Positions 7,518-16,305 of a DNA stretch of 64,000 nucleotides are shown piece by piece; the stretch's first letter is position 1, and every line of letters begins with the position of its first letter. The position numbers and the translations under genes were made by a program. Origin of the DNA: CAMLJR01 sp964500675. Its GTDB lineage: Bacteria > Pseudomonadota > Gammaproteobacteria > Pseudomonadales > CAMLJR01. The notes below the pieces were generated by a model. That model was not told the DNA's origin. It searched no databases and worked only from the letters and a program-made list of their open reading frames with translations. Location of the stretch: positions 1 through 64,000 of the forward strand of contig CAZCNY010000012.1 of NCBI GenBank assembly GCA_964500675.1. Direction: 5' to 3'.

Positions 7518-9278
7518 ATGGACCCAAAAATTATCGCGAAGCCAGCGGCGAGTTGGCGTGTACCGCCGAATCTCGTGGATTACGAAAAAGTCCGCGCGGA
7601 TTTTTCGTGGGATAAAGCGCGCGCCGAACTCGTCGGTCTGCCGAGTGGCGGCATCAATATCGCGTATGAAGCAATCGATCGTCACGCCAATGGCGAACGG
7701 CGCCATCACATTGCGCTGCGCTGGCTCGACAAATCATTGCAGGTGCACGATTTCACGTACGGCGATTTGCAGCAGCTTACGAATCGTTTCGCGAATGCTT
7801 TGCAAGACCTCGGCATCGGTAAAGGCGATGCTGTTTTCGCACTGAGCGATCGCGTGCCGGCGCTCTATATCGCCGCGCTCGGCACGCTCAAAAATGGCAG
7901 CGTATTTTGCCCGCTATTTTCCGCGTTTGGACCCGAGCCCATTTACGCGCGTATGTCGATTGGCGCCGCGAAGGTGCTCGTGACAACGGCGACTTTATAC
8001 AAACGCAAAGTCGCGCAATTGCGCGAGCGTTTGCCCGAATTAAAACACGTGCTGCTCGTGGCTGACGAAAATGAAATGCTGCCTGATGGCGTGCACAATT
8101 TTAATCATTTGCTGAATGCCGCATCCGATCAATTTCAAATTGCGTCGACCGATCCCGAACAAATCGCCTTATTGCATTTCACGAGCGGCACCACCGGCAA
8201 ACCCAAAGGCGCCATGCACGCGCACGCGGCGGTGATCGCGCATCGCATCACGGGCAAATATGCGCTCGATTTACATCCCGACGATATCTACTGGTGCACG
8301 GCCGATCCCGGTTGGGTGACTGGCATGTCATATGGAATTATCGCGCCGCTTGCGATCGGCGCGACGATGATTGTCGATCAGGAAGATTTCGATCCCGAGC
8401 GCTGGTACGGCATTTTGCAGCAGCACAACGTGAGCGTGTGGTACACCGCGCCGACCGCCGTGCGCATGATGATGAAATACGGTGCTGAACTCGCGCGCAA
8501 ATACACCTTGCCGTCGCTGCGTTTTATGGCGAGTGTGGGCGAGCCGTTAAATCCCGAAGCGGTGTATTGGGGCGAGCAGGCGTTCGGTTTGCCGTTTCAC
8601 GATAATTGGTGGCAGACAGAAACGGGCGGCATCATGATCGCGAATTATCAATCGATGCCGATCAAGCCGGGCTCGATGGGCAAACCGCTGCCCGGTATCG
8701 ATGCAATGATCGTGCGCAAACGCGATGACGGCTCGCTCGAATTTATCGAGCAAAACGATGTGGAGGGCGAACTCGCATTGCGCATCGGCTGGCCGTCGAT
8801 GTTTCGCGGTTATCTGCATGAAGACGAGCGCTACAAAAAATGTTTCGTCGGCGAGTGGTATTTATCGGGTGATCTCGCGAAAAAAGATAGCGATGGTTAT
8901 TTCTGGTTTGTCGGCCGCGCCGATGATGTCATTAAATCCTCGGGGCATTTGATTGGCCCGTTCGAAGTCGAAAGCGCACTCATCGAACATCCGGCGGTTG
9001 CCGAAGCCGGCGTGATCGGCAAACCCGATCCCGTCGCACTCGAAATTGTGAAAGCCTTCATTGCGTTAAAACCCGGTTACACCGCAAGCGAAGAATTGCG
9101 CAGCGAATTGCTTGGCCACGCGCGCAAACGTTTGGGCGCAGCGGTAGCGCCGCGCGAAATCGAATTTCTCGCCAATCTGCCGCGCACGCGCTCGGGGAAA
9201 ATCATGCGTCGCTTATTGAAAGCGCGCGAACTCGGGTTGCCCGAGGGAGACACTTCGACGTTGGAGACGAGCGTATGA
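7518..9278 (+). CDS. acsA: Acetate/acyl-CoA ligase (AcsA-type)
   Basis: A 586-residue adenylate-forming enzyme that would convert acetate (or a related short acid), ATP and CoA to acetyl-CoA. The P-loop-like signature FTSGTTGKPKGAM lies near residue 215. An acetyl-CoA synthetase-type core motif follows in DNWWQTETGGIM, then the hinge YFWFVGRADDVIKSSGHLI and the C-terminal catalytic lysine in RTRSGKIMRR. Size and motifs fit the shorter Bacillus AcsA group rather than the 650-residue Acs. ATG 7518 is chosen because AAGGA at 7504-7508 sits nine bases before it, whereas it would abut an ATG at 7509. The gene opens a five-gene operon and its stop overlaps the next start by four bases (ATGA). The pairing with pyruvate dehydrogenase points to acetyl-CoA supply. 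Confidence 0.88.
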   Translation: MDPKIIAKPAASWRVPPNLVDYEKVRADFSWDKARAELVGLPSGGINIAYEAIDRHANGERRHHIALRWLDKSLQVHDFTYGDLQQLTNRFANALQDLGIGKGDAVFALSDRVPALYIAALGTLKNGSVFCPLFSAFGPEPIYARMSIGAAKVLVTTATLYKRKVAQLRERLPELKHVLLVADENEMLPDGVHNFNHLLNAASDQFQIASTDPEQIALLHFTSGTTGKPKGAMHAHAAVIAHRITGKYALDLHPDDIYWCTADPGWVTGMSYGIIAPLAIGATMIVDQEDFDPERWYGILQQHNVSVWYTAPTAVRMMMKYGAELARKYTLPSLRFMASVGEPLNPEAVYWGEQAFGLPFHDNWWQTETGGIMIANYQSMPIKPGSMGKPLPGIDAMIVRKRDDGSLEFIEQNDVEGELALRIGWPSMFRGYLHEDERYKKCFVGEWYLSGDLAKKDSDGYFWFVGRADDVIKSSGHLIGPFEVESALIEHPAVAEAGVIGKPDPVALEIVKAFIALKPGYTASEELRSELLGHARKRLGAAVAPREIEFLANLPRTRSGKIMRRLLKARELGLPEGDTSTLETSV

Positions 9279-10267
9279 GTCAGGCGCAAACAGCATCCAC
9301 TATTTCGTCGGAACAGCAAAAAAAATGGCTGTACGACATGCTGCGCATTCGCCGCTTCGAAGAAAAATGCGCACAGCTTTACGGCCAGATGAAAATTCGC
9401 GGTTTTATGCATTTGTATATCGGCGAGGAAGCGATCGCTGCCGGTGTGATGCCGCAACTCAGCGCCGACGATGCGATTGTGGCGACGTACCGCGAGCACG
9501 GCCACGCGCTGTTGCGCGGTGTGCCGATGAATTCGATTCTCGCGGAAATGTACGGCAAGCAGGAGGGCTGTTGTCGCGGTCACGGCGGATCGATGCATTT
9601 ATTCGATAAAACGAAACATTTCTACGGCGGCAATGCGATTGTCGCCGGTGGTTTGCCGCTCGCGGTCGGTTTGGCGCTCGCGGATAAGATGCAGAATAAG
9701 AAAAATGTGACTGCGTGTTTTTTTGGTGAAGGCGCGGCTGCGGAAGGCGAGTTTCATGAATCGCTCAATCTCGCCGCGCTGTGGCAATTGCCGGTGTTGT
9801 TTTTGTGTGAAAACAATTTGTATGCGATGGGTACGGCATTATCGCGCTCGGAATCCGAAATCGATATTCACAAAAAAGCCGTGAGCTACAACATCAATTC
9901 GGTTGTTGTCGATGGTATGGATGTCAGCGCCGTCGTTGCAGCAGCGCATACGGCGATTGCGGCGATTCGCAATGGCGCAGGCCCGCAATTTCTGGAATTG
10001 CGCACGTACCGCTTTCGCGCGCACTCGATGTTCGATGCCGAGCTCTATCGCAGCAAGCAGGAAGTTGAGCAGTGGAAGCAGCATTGTCCGATCGCGGCAT
10101 TGCGCGCGCAAATGCAATCAGCACAACTGATCAGCGCCGCCGAGGTTGAGAAATTCGAAGCAGATATTGAAAAAGAAATTAGCGCCGCTGTTGCATTCGC
10201 CGAAGCGGGAACGTGGGAATCCGTCAATGAATTAACGAATTTTGTGTACACGGAGGGGCACGCGTGA
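9275..10267 (+). CDS. pdhA: Pyruvate dehydrogenase E1 component, alpha subunit
   Basis: 330 residues. This is the thiamine-diphosphate-binding half of a heterotetrameric E1, which decarboxylates pyruvate and passes the acetyl group to E2. The cofactor motif runs from FFGEGAAAEGEFHESLNLAA to LCENN, and the family's RxRxxE-like start region (IRRFEEKCAQLYG) and GSMHLFD are present. Acetoin dehydrogenase alpha subunits are close relatives, so acetoin as substrate cannot be excluded. No acetoin genes are nearby and the acetyl-CoA ligase is. The start overlaps the upstream stop by four bases and the stop overlaps the next start by four (GTGA). Confidence 0.85.
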   Translation: MSQAQTASTISSEQQKKWLYDMLRIRRFEEKCAQLYGQMKIRGFMHLYIGEEAIAAGVMPQLSADDAIVATYREHGHALLRGVPMNSILAEMYGKQEGCCRGHGGSMHLFDKTKHFYGGNAIVAGGLPLAVGLALADKMQNKKNVTACFFGEGAAAEGEFHESLNLAALWQLPVLFLCENNLYAMGTALSRSESEIDIHKKAVSYNINSVVVDGMDVSAVVAAAHTAIAAIRNGAGPQFLELRTYRFRAHSMFDAELYRSKQEVEQWKQHCPIAALRAQMQSAQLISAAEVEKFEADIEKEISAAVAFAEAGTWESVNELTNFVYTEGHA

Positions 10268-11262
10268 GTTCGAGCGAGATGATCAAAACCACGTACCGCG
10301 AAGCACTGCGCGCAGCGATACGCGAAGCCATGCAAAATGATCCACACGTATTTCTCATGGGCGAAGATGTCGGCCGCTACGGCGGCTGTTACGCGGTGAG
10401 CAAAGGGTTGCTCGAAGAATTCGGCGAGGAGCGCATTCGCGACACGCCATTGTCGGAATCGGTATTCGTCGGCGCTGGCATCGGCGCTGCGTTGAAGGGT
10501 ATGCGCCCGATTGTCGAAGTGATGACGGTGAATTTCTCGCTGCTCTGTCTCGATCAGATCGTGAATACCGCGGCGACATTGCGCCACATGTCGGGCGGGC
10601 AATTCAATGTGCCCGTCGTAATTCGCATGACAACGGGAGCGGGGCGGCAACTCGCCGCGCAGCATTCGCACAGTCTCGAGTGTTGGTATGCGCACGTGCC
10701 GGGGCTGCGCGTGATCGCACCGGCCACGCTCGAAGATGCGCGCGGTATGTTGCCGACGGCGCTCAAAAATTCCGACCCTGTGATCATGTTCGAGCACAAC
10801 GCGCTTTACAATATGGAAGGCGAAATGGCCACGAATGCAGGTGCGGTCGATATCGAACGCGCCGCGATTCGACGCGCGGGCAAAGATATTTCGCTGATCA
10901 CCTACGGCGGTAGTTTGTTTAAAACACTGCAAGCCGCCGAGCAGCTCGCCAAAAATAATATAGATGCCGAAGTCATCGATCTGCGTTCGCTGCGTCCGCT
11001 CGATGATGAAACAATTTTAAATTCAGTGCGCAAAACGCGGCGCGTCGTGATCGTCGATGAAGGCTGGCGCAGCGGTGGGTTATCCGCAGAAATCGGTATG
11101 CGCATCGCCGAGCAGGCATTTTTCGATCTCGATGCGCCGCCCGCGCGCGTGTGCACGGCGGAGGTGCCGATTCCGTATGCTAAACATTTGGAGGACGCCG
11201 CATTGCCGCAAGTCGAATCGATTGTGCAAACGGTGAATGAGGTTATGGGAAACAATGTCTGA
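10264..11262 (+). CDS. pdhB: Pyruvate dehydrogenase E1 component, beta subunit
   Basis: 332 residues from a GTG start. The N-terminal transketolase pyrimidine-binding domain contains FLMGEDVGRYGGCYAVSKGL, the family's cofactor-contacting glutamate in DTPLSESVFVGAGIGAA, and the motif QLAAQHSHSLE. The C-terminal transketolase domain contains EVIDLRSLRPLD and VIVDEGWRSGG. It pairs with the alpha subunit to form a two-chain E1, unlike the single-chain AceE of enteric bacteria. Its last eight bases overlap the E2 start, again showing tight coupling. Confidence 0.87.
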   Translation: MSSSEMIKTTYREALRAAIREAMQNDPHVFLMGEDVGRYGGCYAVSKGLLEEFGEERIRDTPLSESVFVGAGIGAALKGMRPIVEVMTVNFSLLCLDQIVNTAATLRHMSGGQFNVPVVIRMTTGAGRQLAAQHSHSLECWYAHVPGLRVIAPATLEDARGMLPTALKNSDPVIMFEHNALYNMEGEMATNAGAVDIERAAIRRAGKDISLITYGGSLFKTLQAAEQLAKNNIDAEVIDLRSLRPLDDETILNSVRKTRRVVIVDEGWRSGGLSAEIGMRIAEQAFFDLDAPPARVCTAEVPIPYAKHLEDAALPQVESIVQTVNEVMGNNV

Positions 11263-12442
11263 TTTCTGTTTGCCGTCGTTCGGCGCCGATATGGAAGCGG
11301 CGAAAGTGGTCGAATGGAATGTGAAACCCGGCGCTCAATTTAAGCGCGGCGATATTATCGTCGCGGTCGAAACCGATAAGGGCATTATCGATATCGAAGT
11401 TTTTGAAGACGGTATTATCGATCAAATTCTTGTCGAGCCCGATACGCGCGTGCGCGTGGGTACGGTATTGGCGACCTATCATGCCGAAGGTGCTGCGCCA
11501 TCTTCGGCAGTCAGTGCCGTTGCTCCAATAAAAACGGAAGCGATGATTGCCGAAAAAGCGGAAACAATTTCATCAATTACGGCAACAGCTACAACCGAAC
11601 GTAAACGTGTATCGCCTGCAGCGCGACAGCGCGCGCGCGAATTAAATATCGATGTCGAAAAAATCGCGGGCACCGGTCCGCACGGCGCAGTGACCATCGA
11701 GGATGTCGACGCGGCTGCAAAAATAGCCGCGCCCGTTGCAAAAGAAATCAGCGCGCCGCGCAAAGAAATTGCCGAACCCATGAGCGGCATGCGCCGCGTG
11801 ATCGCGGCGGCGATGTCGCGCTCGAAACGCGAAATTCCGCACTATTATCTTTCCACCACGATCGACATGACGCGCGCATTGACGTGGCTGGAAAATTTCA
11901 ATGCCAATCGCCCGATCACCGAGCGCGTCGTTTACGCGGTGTTGCTGATGAAAGCCGTCGCGAAGGCGCTGCATAAAACACCGGAACTGAATGGCTTGTG
12001 GGTGAACGATGTGTTTCAGCCGTCGAGCACTTTTCATCTCGGTGTGGCGATTTCATTGCGTGGCGGCGGTTTGATTCTGCCGACCTTGCGCGATGTCGAT
12101 AGCACGTCGCTGCCCGAGCTGATGCGCGCTTTCGACGATTTGATTACGCGTGCGCGCAGCGGCCATTTGCGCGCATCGGAATTGCAGGATTCGACCATCA
12201 CCGTGACGAGTCTGGGCGAGCAGGGCGTCGAAAGCGTGTATCCAATTATCTATCCGCCGCAGGTCGCGATTGTCGGCTTCGGTTCGATCGTCGAGCGGCC
12301 GTGGGCCGTCGATGGCATGCTCGGCGTGCATCGCGTGATCACGGCGACATTGGCAGCGGATCATCGCGTGAGCGACGGCCATCGCGGCGGTCTGTTTCTC
12401 GCTGCCTTGAATAAATATTTGCAGGAGCCCGAATCCCTATGA
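11255..12442 (+). CDS. pdhC: Dihydrolipoamide acyltransferase (E2) of the pyruvate dehydrogenase complex
   Basis: 395 residues. A single lipoyl domain (1-77) carries the lipoylated lysine, Lys42, in VETDKGIID. A linker of about 40 residues leads to the peripheral-subunit-binding domain (about 117-155, RVSPAARQRARELNIDVEKIAGTGPHG). The C-terminal catalytic acyltransferase domain ends in DHRVSDGHRGG with the catalytic His and Asp. The ATG at 11255 is preferred over an in-frame ATG at 11237 because GGGAA precedes it and the lipoyl domain starts immediately. No E3 (dihydrolipoamide dehydrogenase) gene is in the operon, so E3 must come from elsewhere in the genome. Confidence 0.88.
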   Translation: MSDFCLPSFGADMEAAKVVEWNVKPGAQFKRGDIIVAVETDKGIIDIEVFEDGIIDQILVEPDTRVRVGTVLATYHAEGAAPSSAVSAVAPIKTEAMIAEKAETISSITATATTERKRVSPAARQRARELNIDVEKIAGTGPHGAVTIEDVDAAAKIAAPVAKEISAPRKEIAEPMSGMRRVIAAAMSRSKREIPHYYLSTTIDMTRALTWLENFNANRPITERVVYAVLLMKAVAKALHKTPELNGLWVNDVFQPSSTFHLGVAISLRGGGLILPTLRDVDSTSLPELMRAFDDLITRARSGHLRASELQDSTITVTSLGEQGVESVYPIIYPPQVAIVGFGSIVERPWAVDGMLGVHRVITATLAADHRVSDGHRGGLFLAALNKYLQEPESL

Positions 12443-12705
12443 GCGAAGATAAAAAAATTATGAATCGCGATGAAATCAAAGCGTTAGTGCTGCAAAAATT
12501 AATGTCGGTGGCGCCCGATATCGAAGGCGAGGAGATCGAGCCGAAAACCAATTTTCGCGATCAATTCGATTTCGACTCGATGGATCATTTGCATTTTGTG
12601 GTCGCTTTGAACAAACAGCTCGGCATCGAAATTCCGGAAACGGATTATTCAAAATTGCTGAATCTCGATGCCTGTATCGATTATTTGCAGGCGAGATTGC
12701 ATTAG
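12439..12705 (+). CDS. Acyl carrier protein
   Basis: 88 residues. The phosphopantetheine attachment serine is Ser47 in FDFDSMDHL. The four-helix acyl carrier fold is suggested by IKALVLQKLMSVAPDI at the start and by ALNKQLGIEIPETDYSKLLNL. Its ATG overlaps the E2 stop by four bases, so it belongs to the pyruvate dehydrogenase operon rather than to fatty acid synthesis, which has no genes here. An ACP coupled to PDH and an acetyl-CoA ligase is unusual. It may accept an acetyl or acyl group made by this complex, or help lipoyl assembly, for which octanoyl-ACP is the donor. Neither role is shown by the sequence. Confidence 0.85.
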   Translation: MSEDKKIMNRDEIKALVLQKLMSVAPDIEGEEIEPKTNFRDQFDFDSMDHLHFVVALNKQLGIEIPETDYSKLLNLDACIDYLQARLH

Positions 12706-12715
12706 CGCAACGCGG

Positions 12716-12764
12716 TACCTGAAAACCGGTAATACAAATTATCGAGTACCGTATATTTTTCCGA
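12716..12764. repeat. Promoter-region motif shared with 18177-18225
   Basis: The stretch ACCTGAAAACCGGTAATAC followed by CAAATTATC..GTACCGTATATTTTT closely resembles the one upstream of the FNR gene. Common elements are GAAAACCGGTA.T.CAAA.TATC and a downstream ATATTTTT. It lies between the ACP gene and hsp20 and may be a shared regulator site or promoter. Confidence 0.35.
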
Positions 12765-12830
12765 TACGCCCGGCACGATATTCTGGCTGCAAAGAGACCA
12801 AGTACCGTCGTTGCGCGGGAGAGAATGAGA

Positions 12831-13292
12831 ATGGGTGAGTTACTCGGGGAAGAAATTATTCGAGCTGGCAAAGACGCGGGGCGGTATTCGCGCATAAATC
12901 CGGCTGGCATATGCCGTCTACATCAGGGCATGCGAAATCGTGGTCCTGCGGACTTTATTGATATCCGCATGAGCGAGGAAAAAACGCATTACGTCATCTC
13001 GGTGCAATTGCCCCAACTGCATAAGGAGGATATTCACATCGATGTCGAGGGAAGGCAGGTGACGCTGGCCGTGCGGCAACACGCTGCCAAAAAAACCGGG
13101 TACGCCTTGTGGCCGGGAATTCAGCCGGCTCGGGATGTCTCGCGCGATGCAGCGGATATGCAACTCATCCACACATTTTTTCTCGATGCCGATATCGATC
13201 TTATCCGAGCTCACGCAACGTACAAAAATGGTTCTCTCGATCTAATGCTGCCAAAACGGCTGCCGGTCAGCAGAAGATTGTTGGTGAATTGA
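12831..13292 (+). CDS. Small heat shock protein (Hsp20/alpha-crystallin)
   Basis: 153 residues. The alpha-crystallin domain spans about 40-153: FIDIRMSEEKTHYVISVQLPQLHKEDIHIDVEGRQVTLAV, read in parts, matches the usual beta-strand pattern (V.vdLPG..k.di.v.v....L.i), and NGSLDLMLPKR is the family's G-x-L-x-x-x-x-P ending. The loop between these is longer than usual. GGGAGAG at 12817-12823 supports ATG 12831 over an ATG at 12825. It acts as an ATP-independent holdase for unfolding proteins. It sits between the pdh operon and the nitroreductase and fits the stress theme of the block. Confidence 0.8.
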   Translation: MGELLGEEIIRAGKDAGRYSRINPAGICRLHQGMRNRGPADFIDIRMSEEKTHYVISVQLPQLHKEDIHIDVEGRQVTLAVRQHAAKKTGYALWPGIQPARDVSRDAADMQLIHTFFLDADIDLIRAHATYKNGSLDLMLPKRLPVSRRLLVN

Positions 13293-13349
13293 AACAAAGT
13301 GGTTCGCCCTAAAATCGATCTTGACACAAGATAAATTCGGGAGAATTCC

Positions 13350-13937
13350 ATGGTTAAACTGAACAATTCCATCAGCGTTATGGACGCGATCAATGCGCGG
13401 CATTCAACGCGGAACTATTCCTCCGCACGGATTGAAAGCGGCGCCATCCATTTGCTGTTGGACGCCGCTGTTCGCGCGCCTACGGCAATGCACAGGGAGC
13501 CGTGGGCCTTCGTTATCGTGCAGGACATCGCACAGCTCAAACATATTTCGGATATCGCGAAGCAATTGTTCGTTACGGAGATCGATCATGCGCATCTCGA
13601 TCGCGGTGGTCATACGCTCGATGCATTCAGAAGCCCCGGTTTCAATATCTTTTACAATGCGAGCACGTTGATCGTGATCTGCGCCAAGCAGGAAGGCCTC
13701 TTCGAGATGGCCGATTGTTGGTTGGCAGCGGAAAATCTGATGCTTGCGGCCTGCGCCATGGGCCTGAGCACTTGCGTTATCGGCTCTGCGGTTGCCGGGT
13801 TGAACGCAGCTGAAGTAAAAAATGCATTGAATATTCCCGCTGGCATGGCGGCCGTCGCGCCGATCATTGTCGGAAAATCGGAAGCGAGCGACACCGTTAG
13901 CCCGAGAAAATCGCCGCAAATACTCCACTGGAAATAA
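13350..13937 (+). CDS. Nitroreductase family protein
   Basis: 195 residues. The FMN-binding nitroreductase fold starts with VMDAINARHSTRNYSSARIE, whose R-x-S-x-R contacts the FMN phosphate. It continues with LLLDAAVRAPTAMHREPWAFVIVQD and ends with GMAAVAPIIVGKSE. Such enzymes use NAD(P)H to reduce nitro groups, quinones or unsaturated bonds; the physiological substrate is unknown. CGGGAG upstream of the ATG is a good ribosome binding site. In several proteobacteria, genes of this kind are part of oxygen-limitation regulons, which agrees with the FNR boxes nearby. Confidence 0.85.
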   Translation: MVKLNNSISVMDAINARHSTRNYSSARIESGAIHLLLDAAVRAPTAMHREPWAFVIVQDIAQLKHISDIAKQLFVTEIDHAHLDRGGHTLDAFRSPGFNIFYNASTLIVICAKQEGLFEMADCWLAAENLMLAACAMGLSTCVIGSAVAGLNAAEVKNALNIPAGMAAVAPIIVGKSEASDTVSPRKSPQILHWK

Positions 13938-14274
13938 CGTCTAATACACTGAAATTCTCGTGTAGCCGCCAATCCGTTCAAGCATATTCATCGGTTCACG
14001 CCAGCCCGTCTCAACGCGGCGTTTCTGCGTCGCATATGCTAAAGAATATGCCCCTGCATTTTATAATGAAATTATTGCGCGGCGCGCCTGTCGATTGCTT
14101 TGTCGCCGTCGCAAGTGGTTGCCTCCATCACAGATATTGATGATAAGATCGGCGCGCAATTACGTGATATCGGCGAGCCCGTCGATTCAATATAAGTCAG
14201 GGCCGAATTCGATTTCGCGATAGGTGTTCGTGAACCGGGACTTTCGGAGTTGTGCGCAGTCGCCGCAATAAAAC
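13938..14274. other. Intergenic stretch before the histidine kinase
   Basis: About 340 bases. I see no gene. A short plus-strand frame ending near 14193 reads about 26 protein-like codons (VASITDIDDKIGAQLRDI in part) without a start codon or recognisable family and may be a relic. The promoter of the kinase operon must lie here; no clear FNR box was found. Confidence 0.35.
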
Positions 14275-15822
14275 ATGCATAATTTGAACGACAATTATTT
14301 TTCGGCGCCCGAATTCGCGCAGAATCCGTTTCGCCAAATTGTGGAAACCGCACCCGACGCGATGATGATCGTCGATGGCAGCGGCCGCATCGTGCTGGTG
14401 AATGCGCAGATCGAAAAATTCTTCGGCTATGCGCGCGAAGAATTGCTGGGGCGGGAAATCGAGGATCTGATGCCCGAGCGTTTCCGGCGATCGCATGTCG
14501 GCCAACGCAATCATTTTATCGGCGCCGCGCGGACGCGGTCGATGGGCGTTGGCTTGGAATTGTTCGGCCTGCGCAAGGACGGCAGTGAATTCCCGCTGGA
14601 AATTAGTCTCAGTCCATTGCAGACACCAGCCGGCGTCATGGTGTCGGCGGCTATTCGCGATATCACCGACCGCCGCCGCATCGAAAGCGAACTCGACCAG
14701 GCCGAGCAGTTATTCCGTCTGATGGTGGCGAGCGTTGCCGACTACGCCATTATCATGCTGGACCCGGACGGGCGCGTTACCGGCTGGAACGCGGGCGGCA
14801 TGCGTATTCTCGGTTATCGCGCCGAAGAGATCCTCGGCCAATCCTTTGCGTGCTTTTTTCCCGCCGAGACGCGCGCAAACGGTCACCCAGAGTATGAGCT
14901 ATCGCAGGCGGTGGCGCACGGCAGCTATCAAGAGGAAAACTGGCGGCAGCGCCGCGACGGCACCTTGTTTTGGGCCAATACCATCCTGACGGCCGTGCGC
15001 GATGATAGCGGGGCGCTGCGCGGTTTCGTCAAAGTGACGCAGGATCTCACCGATCGCCGTCGCGCCGAGGAAGAAATCCGCCGTCTCAATGAAGAGCTTG
15101 AGCGGCGCGTGATCGAGCGTACCGCGCAGCTGGAAACCGCCTACAAAGAACTCGAAGGTTTTTCTTATTCGGTGTCGCACGATCTGCGCATGCCGCTGCG
15201 CGCCATCGACGGTTTCTCTCGCAAATTGCTCGAGGATTATCGCGATAAACTCGACAGTGAAGGCAATCGGCGTCTCAACGTCGTGCGCGATAACGCGCAG
15301 CGCATGGGGCAGTTGATCAATGACATTCTGGCTTTTTCGCGCATGGGGCGCGCTCAGCTGTCGCGCTCCGAGATCGATATGACCGCGCTGGCCCATTCGG
15401 TTTTCAGCGAACTGAAGGCGTCGGATCATCCCGTCGAATTGAACGTCGGAACGCTGCCGCCGGCGCGCGGCGATCGCGCCATGCTGCGGCAAGTCATGGT
15501 CAATTTATTATCGAACGCCATCAAATACTCGCGGCCTAAACCGAAATCCATTATCGAAGTGGGCGCCGACGTCAACGCCGACGAGACCGTCTATTTTGTC
15601 AAAGACAACGGCGTCGGTTTCGATATGCGTTACGTGGATAAACTGTTTGGCGTTTTTCAGCGCCTGCACAGTGTGGAAGAATTCGAGGGCACCGGCATCG
15701 GCCTGGCTATCGTCAAGCGCATCATTTCAAAACATAACGGCCGCGTTTGGGCCGAAGCGATACTGGGCGAGGGGACAACCATTTATTTTTCTTTGCCGCG
15801 CGAAGGAGACGAGCATGACTGA
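14275..15822 (+). CDS. PAS-PAS sensor histidine kinase
   Basis: 515 residues, no transmembrane helices. PAS domain 1 is at about 17-120 (VETAPDAMMIVDGSGRIVLVN), followed by PAS 2 at about 150-262 (VASVADYAIIMLDPDGRVTGWN, with PAC-like GFVKVTQDLTDRRRAEEEIR). A coiled coil (about 262-295) leads to the HisKA domain with phospho-acceptor His302 in SVSHDLRMPLRAIDGF. The ATPase domain follows with N, G1 and G2 boxes (NLLSNAIKYS, VKDNGVGFD, GTGIGLAIVKRI). It is cytoplasmic and probably senses redox state or a small ligand through the PAS pockets; no haem- or FAD-defining residues can be assigned by eye. It overlaps the next gene, a response regulator, by eight bases. Confidence 0.9.
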   Translation: MHNLNDNYFSAPEFAQNPFRQIVETAPDAMMIVDGSGRIVLVNAQIEKFFGYAREELLGREIEDLMPERFRRSHVGQRNHFIGAARTRSMGVGLELFGLRKDGSEFPLEISLSPLQTPAGVMVSAAIRDITDRRRIESELDQAEQLFRLMVASVADYAIIMLDPDGRVTGWNAGGMRILGYRAEEILGQSFACFFPAETRANGHPEYELSQAVAHGSYQEENWRQRRDGTLFWANTILTAVRDDSGALRGFVKVTQDLTDRRRAEEEIRRLNEELERRVIERTAQLETAYKELEGFSYSVSHDLRMPLRAIDGFSRKLLEDYRDKLDSEGNRRLNVVRDNAQRMGQLINDILAFSRMGRAQLSRSEIDMTALAHSVFSELKASDHPVELNVGTLPPARGDRAMLRQVMVNLLSNAIKYSRPKPKSIIEVGADVNADETVYFVKDNGVGFDMRYVDKLFGVFQRLHSVEEFEGTGIGLAIVKRIISKHNGRVWAEAILGEGTTIYFSLPREGDEHD

Positions 15823-16273
15823 AACCGTACACAGCGTTCGCATTCTGTTGGTGGACGACAGCGCTACCGATGCCGAATTGTGTATCGACACGTTGCAAAA
15901 GCACGATTTGGCCGATCAGTTGACGTGGGTTAAGGACGGCGCCGAAGCGCTCGAATATTTATTCCTGGAGGGGCGTTATGCCAATCGTCCCGCGACACCG
16001 CCGCAACTCATCCTGCTCGATCTGGCGATGCCGAAAGTCAACGGTTTCGATGTGCTGCGCCGCATTCGTTCCGATGCCAGAACCAAATCCATTCCGGTGG
16101 TCGTGATGACTTCTTCGCAAGAGGATCGCGACATCACCGAAAGCTACGATCTCGGCGTCAATAGCTATGTGAGCAAACCCGTCGTATTCGATGAGTTTGC
16201 CAATACGGTGGCCCAGCTCGGTTTGTATTGGCTGCTGGTGAATCGCGTGCCGCCCGAAAATTTGCCTATTTGA
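15815..16273 (+). CDS. Single-domain response regulator (Rcp1-like)
   Basis: 152 residues with only a receiver domain. The acidic pair is in LLVDDSATDAE, the phospho-acceptor is Asp69 in LILLDLAMPKVNG, the conserved Thr/Ser is in VVVMTSSQ, and the Lys is in SYVSKPV. The long insertion (EALEYLFLEGRYANRPATPPQ) before the active-site strand is typical of the Rcp1 group that serves PAS or phytochrome kinases. GAAGGAG precedes the ATG. With no output domain, it probably shuttles phosphate from the upstream kinase to other partners in this four-gene set. Confidence 0.9.
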   Translation: MTETVHSVRILLVDDSATDAELCIDTLQKHDLADQLTWVKDGAEALEYLFLEGRYANRPATPPQLILLDLAMPKVNGFDVLRRIRSDARTKSIPVVVMTSSQEDRDITESYDLGVNSYVSKPVVFDEFANTVAQLGLYWLLVNRVPPENLPI

Positions 16274-16305
16274 CTCCGGCGCAATGCATAGATGTTCCTA
16301 ACACA

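Noticed and set aside
10045..10932. 295-codon minus-strand frame opposite the pdh genes
   Set aside because: The sense genes have complete catalytic motifs; the antisense frame resembles nothing and lacks a ribosome site.
12760..12800. Sigma-54 promoter (GGCAC..TGC) before hsp20
   Set aside because: The GG and GC elements are not separated by the required ten bases.
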